In this document: positions 8,466 through 14,864 of the stretch, in pieces
Position numbering within the stretch: position 1 is the stretch's first letter
Layout of the letters: each line of letters begins with the position of its first letter
Assembly: GCF_000002865.3 (NCBI RefSeq)
Contig: NW_001865048.1
Location: 4,417-19,280, forward strand
Source: Monosiga brevicollis MX1
Taxonomy: Eukaryota > Opisthokonta > Choanoflagellata > Craspedida > Salpingoecidae
Length of the DNA: 14,864 nt
Reading direction: 5' to 3'
The notes under the pieces: generated by a model
The model's input: the letters and a program-made list of their open reading frames with translations, nothing else
Database searches by the model: none
What the model was told of the DNA's origin: nothing
Position numbers and translations under genes: made by a program

Positions 8466-8901
8466 GAAACCCCTTCCCGGCGAGGCCCAGACGCCAGCAG
8501 AGCCAGTCAACACCGGCTGTGAGGTGCACGGATGTATGCGTGCCAAAGTGTGGTTGCACAAGAAGGTCTCAAGCACATTGCCTGGCCTCCTGTTCGTCAC
8601 GCTTGCAGCTGGCAGATCATCGTGTTCAATTGCAGGCAGGCCCATCCATGATGATTGCACTGGCCGACTTGCCCGTGAAGAATATTCGATGCAACGTCAA
8701 TGTGGCGTTTGAACGATATAATACTTTGAAAAGACAAGGCATATCCCCTGGCGTGATGAAAAACGCCAGAGCATAAAAGTTATGGTCTGTTATGCTCACG
8801 GCGTCCAGGTTGCTTACGAGGAACAGTGCATTCTCGAGAAAGCGGTTTCAAAGTGAAGAGATGTCCGTCGGGACGGAGCAAAAAATTCGTTGATATCTTC
8901 A
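8466..8901. other. No supportable gene
   Basis: Short open stretches occur on the plus strand, for example from 8524 to 8712, but none shows a family signature, splice-linked continuation or a matching copy elsewhere in the window. Confidence 0.4.
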
Positions 8902-8985
8902 CGTCAATTGAAACAGCTGCGGTCGGCAAGCATTCGCAGTGACCAGACCAAGTGCACCTTTAGAATTGTTGCAGAGTCGCTCAAT
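8902..8985. repeat. Downstream repeat, copy 2 (pairs with 2469-2560)
   Basis: It matches 2469-2517 at 46 of 49 bases over 8902-8950, then fades. It sits some 300 bp beyond the end of the minus-strand reading frame at 9280-9735. If it marks the end of a tandem gene unit as it does for B, paralogue C would extend to about here. The interval 8986-9279 shows no gene I can support. Confidence 0.7.
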
Positions 8986-9279
8986 CTTGGTAGGCACCAA
9001 AGCACAACTCGTGCCCAACCGCAAGTTTTGTACTCTCGTGCCTTCTAAGTGGGAAGACCCATGGTGTGCGAAAGCAGCGGGAGCGTTCAAATGCGTGAAA
9101 AGAGGACTCGATGCTCACGATCTTTAAAGCCTCTTTCAAGCACCTTCTTCAACACTACGCGTATCCTCGCGACCCGAAACAGGCCTCCATACGCCGTGAA
9201 GCCTGAAGTTACAACTCCGCCGTACCTCAACGAACCCAGACGAAGGAAAGGTTAACACCAATAAACTTGGACGCAACAC

Positions 9280-9735
9280 TCATACCACGTATGCCTCGAG
9301 CTCATCTTGCTCCTCTTCCGTCAAGGAATTGGGATCCATTGCCGAGGACGTGATCGGTTCGCCTCGCTCTTGCAAGTAATCAGCAAACATCTCCTCCAAT
9401 GGCTTGCACAATAGCAGGTAAGCCATCATAATTGCACTGGTCCGCTCGTCCATGTAGTGTGTAGCATGCGACTCGGGGTTGCTAATCAATGTAGCTTCGC
9501 CTTGTTGCGCGACAAACGCCAGGCGATTGCCGGAGAAGAAGACATTTCTGGGGCTTGCGGAGGAGTCGCGATGGAAAATGCTCGTGTATGCCATCGCACG
9601 CACGGGGAGACCTATGCACAGGTGTATGATGAAACTCTGCGTTGTGTACAAGGTGTACCAGTTGCCAAGTGTGCATAGGTCGATGCCAGGTGATGAAGCT
9701 CTCGCAGGGAGCAGATCCATCATCACTTTGAGCAT
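9280..9735 (-). CDS. Unrecognised 151-residue reading frame, possible terminal part of paralogue C
   Basis: The frame is open from ATG at 9735 to a stop at 9280. A donor-like GTATGA overlaps the end (GCATACGTG|GTATGA), so it may be an exon rather than a complete gene. The sequence looks protein-like: a strand-rich first half containing FHRDSSASPRNVFFSG, then GNRLAFVAQQGEATLISN, a helix-rich TSAIMMAYLLLCKPLEEMF, and an acidic tail (TEEEQDELEAY). HRD here is followed by SSAS rather than the kinase pattern with Lys and Asn at fixed spacing, and no Lys strand, DFG or APE is seen, so I do not call it a kinase. I cannot name the family. It lies on the same strand as, and downstream of, the C ankyrin exons, which is the only evidence linking them. 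Confidence 0.45.
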   Translation of the reverse strand: MLKVMMDLLPARASSPGIDLCTLGNWYTLYTTQSFIIHLCIGLPVRAMAYTSIFHRDSSASPRNVFFSGNRLAFVAQQGEATLISNPESHATHYMDERTSAIMMAYLLLCKPLEEMFADYLQERGEPITSSAMDPNSLTEEEQDELEAYVV

Positions 9736-10561
9736 ATGATCTGGCCATGGTCAATTCACAAGGCAGACAGAGGAAAAATAAACGGGAAAGGTCCAAAGTA
9801 TGAAATGCCATTTCCGGTTTACAGGACCGTACTCATCTCGGTGACACGAGCTATTATCATGTTCAATATGCTTGCTCGACGAGCGCCGTGAAGAAAAAGT
9901 GAACATCATCGCCAGGACTGGTGTCCTCCAGTGATCCAGTATATTTTGAACATACGTCTATGCTTGTAATCCAATACATGATGACGGTGCTTCATGTCTT
10001 TTTTTTGTGCTGCGCTTGCTCCGTTCATCTTCGGGCAGGCCACCTTTATGGGCAGCTCGCACAGCGCCGCAGCCGCCACTATCGCTCTGTTTCAGACACT
10101 TGGTCAAGCCGGCCCTGCCCGTTGACTCTATTTTCTGTTTGCACAGCAATCGACAAGGCAAGCACAAGCGTAACATATTTCAATTCGTAGGCGCAGCTTG
10201 AGCGGCGGACGTTTGAGCGGCCTGGCAGTTACAAAGGGATTGTAGATCTTGGATATTGAACAATTGAGGATCCACGCGCCAGATGACGCTACAGAGAACA
10301 GCAGCAGCGCCCCGCCAGCGTCTGGCCTGCTCCGCATGAATTAAGCTTTGGACTGGCGCCAAGTTGGAAACCGATGAGAACAAGACATTGCGGACAATCA
10401 CATTCAAATGAGGTTCGCACCATTTGGATTCGAAGTTTGGTAGGAGCAAGGGGTACGGGTTGCGCCCAATAGTTCTTCAATCGGCTACGAAGTGCAACAG
10501 GTTCATCGGTGAGCAAGCTTTTGCCTCTGCAATCAATACTTCAAATCAAAAAAAGGCCCAC
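9736..10561 (-). other. Unresolved stretch between the C ankyrin exons and the 151-residue frame
   Basis: A minus-strand frame is open from about 10480 to 10180 (about 100 residues, containing QARRWRGAAAVLCSVIW), and another reads LTDEPVALRSRLKNYWAQ near 10510-10460. Neither can be joined in phase to the exon ending at 10562 with a convincing acceptor. The phase-0 continuation stops within a few codons. If this is the real C-terminal part of paralogue C, it contains another frame break or a splice site I could not identify. Positions 9736-10179 show nothing supportable. Confidence 0.3.
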
Positions 10562-12834
10562 CTCGAGCTTGATGCGCCTCTTGCGAAGGAGCAGATCCAA
10601 GGGTCGTGCACCCCTCTGCCACAGCAGGTTATCGGGTGTCAATCACGGGTGCCGCAGAACAGCGCAAAAGTACAACATCGTGGCTAAAAGGCTTACAAGA
10701 TCTCTTGCATCCGGGTCGGCACCGTGCCGCAAGAGCTGACGGGCAACCTTTCGGCTGGCAGAGAAGGCGTTGCTGGCTGCATGGAGCGGCGTTTGACCGT
10801 CCTAGACAGTATACAACATGAGGCCTGTTAGTACTTTTTTTTTCTCAAAAAAGGGGCGGAGGGGAGCGTCGGGTGTGTCGGGGTAAATTTGAAGAAACGA
10901 CACTGAAAGCCGCTCGAGCGCGCGAGGGAGGCAGAGGCGCGTTGGCAGGAGATCGGACGCGCACGGTGGGCAGGGTGCAGAGGAGATAGAAACGGGGCAA
11001 AGGCGACGAGCAGCAGAAGCAGCAGCAGCAGCAGCCAGAGAGGGAGGGAGGAAGAGGGAGGTCCTGTACTGACGTCGTCCGTAGCTTTGGTATCAGCACC
11101 GTGCTTCAACAGCACCTCCACCACATTGACGTGGGATCTGTCGCAGGCACGGTGCAGTGGTGTACCCCCTTTCTGTGGGATGATACATCAGCATGACGTA
11201 CAGGTACAGCAGCATCATCATCATCATCATCTTGTTGTAAAGGTGTACCATCTTTAAGGGGGAAAAGGGGGGGGGGGAGAGGGAGGTACTTTACTGACCC
11301 TGTCCTTGGCTTCAGCATCAACACCGTGCTTCAACAGCATCTCCACCACCTTATCATGACCCTGATAGCTGGCCTTGTGCAATGGTGCATCGCCACCCTG
11401 TGGGATGATGCATGGGCATGACGTACAGGTGCGGTATCATCCCATCATCATGGTACAGGTGCACCATCATGGGGGGGGGGTAAAGGGGGGAGAGGGAGGA
11501 ATTGTACTGACGTTGTCCTTGGCTTCAGTATCAACACCGTGCTTCAACAGCATCTCCACCATATTGACTTGACCGTAATCGCAGGCCCAATGCAGTGGTG
11601 TCCAGCCTTCCTGTGAGGTGATGCATCAACATGTCGTACAGGTAGAGCATCACCATCAGCATCATGTGGTACAGGTGTACCATCATAGCGGGGGTAAAGG
11701 GGGAAGAGGGAGGTACTGTACTGACGTCGTCCTTGTCAACACCGTGCTTCAACAGCATCTCCACCACCTTGACTTGACCATGACAGCACGCATATTGCAG
11801 TGGTGTCCTGCCATGCTGTGGGATGATGCATCAGCATGACGTACAGGTGCGGTATCATCCCATCATCATGGTACAGGTGCACCATCATGGGGGGGGGGTA
11901 AAGGGGGGAGAGGGAGGAATTGTACTGACGTTGTCCTTGGCTTCAGTATCAACACCGTGCTTCAACAGCATCTCCACCATATTGACTTGACCGTAACGCA
12001 GGCCCATTGCAGTGGTGTCCAGCCATCCTGTGGGATGATGCATCAACATGACGTACAGGTAGAGCATCATCCATCAGCATCGGGGGGTGCAGGTGCACCA
12101 TCATAGCGGGGGTAAAGGGGGAAGAGGGAGGTACTGTACTGACGTCGTCCTTGTCAACACCGTGCTTCAACAGCATCTCCACCACCTTGACTTGACCATG
12201 ACAGCACGCATATTGCAGTGGTGTCCGCCATGCTGTGGGATGATGCATGGGCATGACGTACAGGTACAGTATCATCTCATCATCGGGGGGTGCAGGTGCA
12301 CCATCATAGCGGGGGTAAAGGGGAAGAGGGAGGTATTGTACTGACGTCGGTCCTTGGCTTCTAGCATCAACACCGTGCTTCAACAGCATTTCCACCACCT
12401 TGTCATAACCCTTCATGCAGGCCCTGTGCAGTGGTGTCCATCCAATCTGTGGGGATGGTGCATGAGCATGACGTGCAGGTACAGCACCATCATCATCATC
12501 GTTCACCATCATAGGGGGGTAAAGGGGGGAAGAGGGAGCTATTGTACTGACGTCGTCCTTGACTTCAGTATCGACACCGTGCTTCAACAGCATCTCCACC
12601 ACCTTGTCATGACCACGAAAGCAGGCACTATGCAACGGTGTCCAGCCATCCTGTTGGATGATGCAAACATACAGTCCATGACTTTACCATCACACCCAAC
12701 CATTACACTCAAAGTGTAAACAATAATAACACACAAAATCATACCGAGCAGTCCCAACGGGCCAACCGTAGCAGCGCCTCTTGTGGATCTGATGAACGGC
12801 ATATATCCCGCAGCTGGGATTCAAGATCACTCAT
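10562..12834 (-). CDS. Paralogue C: ankyrin-repeat gene, N-terminal part (frame-broken array)
   Basis: Exon 1 is 12834-12745 (30 codons, MSDLESQLRDICRSSDPQEA, donor GTATGA). Ankyrin exons follow at 12650-12552, 12446-12346, 12232-12144, 12027-11930, 11815-11726, 11610-11512, 11397-11299, 11172-11074, then 10801-10697 (a more divergent repeat, RQLLRHGADPDARD) and 10615-10562 (RGARPLDLLLRKRRIKLE, a terminal half repeat). Junctions are phase 0 where intact. Repeats read DGWTPLHSACFRGHDKVVEM and relatives. Three exons are damaged: 12446-12346 has two inserted bases near its end, 12232-12144 lacks one near its start, and 12027-11930 lacks one mid-exon. These cancel overall, but the shifted frame hits a stop in the third array exon. 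The product would bind partners through a roughly ten-repeat ankyrin domain. Whether it is a gene or a pseudogene is open, and the exons after 10562 are not established. Confidence 0.65.
10802..11073 (-). other. Long intron after the C array, homologous to that of B
   Basis: This 272-bp intron separates the last canonical ankyrin exon from the divergent one at 10697-10801. It shares gcacggtgggcagg and the neighbouring AG-rich, gcagcagcc-containing tract (plus-strand sense) with 6470-6560 in paralogue B. The two genes therefore share structure up to this point and diverge after it. A poly-T run at about 10834-10844 and a CAG/CTG-rich tract at 11010-11035 lie within it. Confidence 0.6.
11411..12245 (-). 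repeat. Two-exon tandem duplication within the C array (about 418 bp unit)
   Basis: Copy 1 is about 11411-11828 and copy 2 about 11829-12245. Each contains two ankyrin exons plus their introns: 11512-11610 pairs with 11930-12027, and 11726-11815 with 12144-12232, all offset by 417 bp. Both 3' exons of the unit share the same 9-base loss (GVDKDD instead of GVD-x-x-A-K-D-x). The single-base deletions are in copy 2 only. Introns match as well as exons, so the duplication is recent or homogenised by conversion. Confidence 0.88.
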
Positions 12835-13267
12835 GGTAACGGTACCTCTCGATCACCATCCGCTTCGAAACCGCTTTTTTGCTTCTCTGTCCACCACCAA
12901 TTTCATGAGCCCCCTCCTAATATAATTGTCTGACAACACAAACTTCGGACTCGGGTTTGGTGCGTGCAGTTCCCAAAACGGCAGCGAGTCAGCGGGCCTT
13001 GCTCTTCTCCCTGGATGCGCAAAGCGACTCACCTTTGGCCAACAGTTCTTGGTGACAGTTACAAGTACAGGTTTGCTGGTTTTCCCAACCACACGCGGAC
13101 GACTGCGAGGCGAGATCAGTGGCACTCACACCACGGGAAAGAAAAAAGTGGCAACGATGCGCTCAGCCACACGTTCTGTTGTCGCCACAAGAGGAGAGTC
13201 CCGGACCAAGCACAAGCGATCAAGCACCACACATAAAGCTAGACACGCCAAGCAATCCGCCGATGCC

Positions 13268-13333
13268 GGGGAAAAAGAAGAAGAACAAGAAGAAGAAGAA
13301 CAACAAGAAGAAGAAGAACAAGAAGATCACAAG
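13268..13333. repeat. GAA/CAA-rich low-complexity tract
   Basis: Purine-rich imperfect trinucleotide repeat (gaagaa, caagaa), standing where copies 1 and 2 of the 5' flank also have A/G-rich sequence but expanded in this copy. Confidence 0.85.
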
Positions 13334-13373
13334 CAAAAGGCAGAAGCAACCAAGAGGTGGAAAATGCAAAGAA

Positions 13374-13393
13374 AACACACACACACACACACG
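13374..13393. repeat. (CA)n microsatellite
   Basis: About ten CA units within the 5' flank of paralogue C. Shorter acacac runs occur at the same relative place in the other copies. Confidence 0.9.
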
Positions 13394-13725
13394 TTAACGA
13401 GAAAAGTCATACGTAAAAGCAAACTCCAAAGCGCTAAAGCTTGAACGTACAACGTGTAATGCCTCGTTACCAGTCATTACTCGCCTGTTGCTTCCAGAGT
13501 ACATGTACCGCGCAATTGGTGCTTGTATGTCAACGTGTATCGCCTCACATTACGGGATTCCCCTTATCACTGGTCAGATCAATCTTAGCTCTGATGCGAG
13601 CGACCATATCTGACGGCGGACGAGCCAGCTTGAGTACATGGCAACGCGGCCAAATGAATCTCTTCGACTTTTCATGTGATCATCGCGGCGAGACGTCTTT
13701 GACCCCTTCCGTACTGTCAGAAAAC

Positions 13726-14864
13726 GCGAAGCAATGGGCTCTTCAAATCCATTCCGGCACTATTGTGCGAACAAAAACTGTGCAGCGCCCAGAGCTGAAC
13801 CAGAGCGCCATCATTAAAATGCTGACAATATTGTCAGGATAATTTGGGCATCAAGAGACACGCTGCAGCAGCGTGTTGCGTTTATGTCCCACCCTCTGGG
13901 ACAGACTATCACAAGCAGGACAGAAAGGCACGCGCTCAGCCACCGTGTTACAACCGAACAAAACAAGATCCTGTCATCTGCGCCGAACGCCACACCCCCT
14001 CTTTCATTCGTAAGCAAGGCCCAATGTCCTGACAGCACACACTCTGATGACGACGCGACGCTGCATGTGTGTGTGCTTGGAAGTTTGGCTAGCTTGTTCA
14101 GAAAGGGAGTCGCATGCAGCTGGAGTGCTAAACAGCCTTCTGGTGAAATCATGATTCCGGTGTCCGAGTTCAGGTAGACAGGAACGACGGCTTCGAGACC
14201 ACCATTCTTGTCTTCTTGTCTTCTTGCTGTTCGGTTGGCAGTTCACCGCTTGAAACCATGGCGATGCCTCGAAAAACGCCAATGGCAGTGGCGAAAACAA
14301 ACGATCAAAGCGCGGCAGCTTGAACGTCGGACCAGATGCGATTGCACGACCACGACCGCATGCCTGCCTGCCTGTTTCGTGCTACGCTCACCTTGACTTG
14401 GCGAGGCTGACGCCTTGAATCGCCTTGACGCCGGCGTTTGGGGTAAGCACCACAAACCAGCTCAAGACGCTACACAAACCCGCACCTCTTAACAGCTAAT
14501 CTCACATGTGTATCTACGTCAACCCCTATCCTCTGCTGCATTAACTATAATGTCAACAAGGCAACTGGTGTGGGACTTTGCGATTGCGTGCCCCCCGAAC
14601 CCTCACGCCCGCACACGCACGCACGCGCCCACCCCCTCTCTTGCTGGATAAACTCCTTCTTCCATAACGTCATCCGAAGCTCTCCGGAAGCCACACATAT
14701 GAGCCATCTTAAGCTTATGGTTGCTATCAAAGCTCACACACGAACACACACCACCAAATACGACTCCATCAGACGTATCATGTTGGTCGTTATACACACA
14801 TGCCATGTTTAAGCTTATCATACCTGGAAACGCCCACACACAAGTCATGACACAAACAAAACAC
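13726..14864. other. No supportable gene; CA/CG-rich low complexity near the right end
   Basis: Apart from the palindrome at 13822-13837, I see only short frames without a family signature, CACACG-type low-complexity runs at 14605-14635 and 14733-14752, and a doubled TAAGCTTAT at about 14710 and 14811. Confidence 0.45.
13822..13837. other. 16-bp perfect palindrome
   Basis: CTGACAATATTGTCAG reads the same on both strands. It lies outside the duplicated flank and near no recognised gene. It could bind a dimeric factor or be chance. Confidence 0.5.

Larger units (their letters stand above)
12840..13725. repeat. 5' flank of paralogue C, copy 3 of 3
   Basis: It is homologous to 7560-8465 and 220-770. 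On the minus strand AAAG|GTGAGT at 13032-13027 corresponds to the CCAG|GTAAGT of copy 1, suggesting a 5' untranslated intron. On the plus strand a frame in this copy reads ESRTKHKRSSTTHKARHAKQ. Copy 1 preserves that frame, while copy 2 has an in-frame TAG. No core promoter element was recognised. Confidence 0.75.

Noticed and set aside
9480-9735. HRD in the 151-residue frame as a second kinase domain
   Set aside because: The Lys and Asn of the catalytic loop are absent, and no Lys strand, DFG or APE is present. A three-residue match is not enough.
6700-12500. CRISPR-like or other direct-repeat array
   Set aside because: The repeated units are coding ankyrin exons plus their introns in a eukaryotic gene. 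Unit length and coding pattern do not fit a CRISPR array.
11949-12635. Long continuous 228-residue minus-strand frame through the C array
   Set aside because: It reads straight through introns with clear GT-AG ends. Intron lengths near a multiple of three and low stop density in C-rich sequence make it open by chance.
13814-14152. 112-residue minus-strand frame near the right end
   Set aside because: It has no recognisable domain, splice context or second copy, and its composition looks like random GC-rich frame.
1-14864. tRNA, rRNA, retrotransposon or DNA transposon
   Set aside because: No cloverleaf with A/B boxes, rRNA core, reverse transcriptase, integrase, transposase motif, terminal repeats or target-site duplication was recognised by eye.

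Overview
This is a eukaryotic window. The genes are broken into short exons separated mostly by introns of about 80-120 bp (donors mostly GTNNGT, acceptors AG). The families present are ankyrin repeats, a protein kinase, a tankyrase-like PARP, a Tec-type PH-BTK segment and kinesin-light-chain-type TPRs. Together they suggest a unicellular holozoan, most likely a choanoflagellate. That placement is inferred from gene families, not proven.

Layout. All reconstructable genes lie on the minus strand and belong to three tandem paralogues that share a 5' flank, a short first exon and an exon-per-repeat ankyrin array. Paralogue A (ATG at 142) shows only exon 1 before the window ends. Paralogue B (ATG at 7546, stop at 2687) can be followed through 11 phase-compatible exons. 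It encodes a protein of about 1,178 residues: N-cap, four full ankyrin repeats plus a partial one, a proline-rich linker, a long helical region, a protein kinase domain and a C-terminal PARP catalytic domain. Paralogue C (ATG at 12834) has an 8-exon ankyrin array plus two further ankyrin-like exons. Its C-terminal part is unresolved; an unrelated 151-residue reading frame at 9280-9735 may belong to it.

Between A and B, the plus strand carries a decayed PH-BTK (Tec kinase type) segment at about 1141-1660. The minus strand carries a decayed pair of TPR repeats at 2036-2350. The interval 8466-9280, the interval 9736-10561 and the right end (13726-14864) hold no gene I can support.

How it fits together. 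The repeated design is a constant 5' end (promoter flank, exon 1, expandable ankyrin exons) joined to different C-terminal parts. In B this gives a tankyrase-like layout with an added kinase: ankyrin repeats to bind partners, and two transferase domains to act on them. The ankyrin exons are phase 0 at both ends, nearly all 99 bp, and separated by introns that are themselves repeats. The array has therefore grown by duplication of exon-plus-intron units, most visibly an approximately 418-bp two-exon duplication at 11411-12245. Several reading frames here carry single-base indels: one in B's kinase exon and four in C's array, plus breaks in PH-BTK and TPR. The region is therefore either partly pseudogenic or drawn from imperfect draft sequence.
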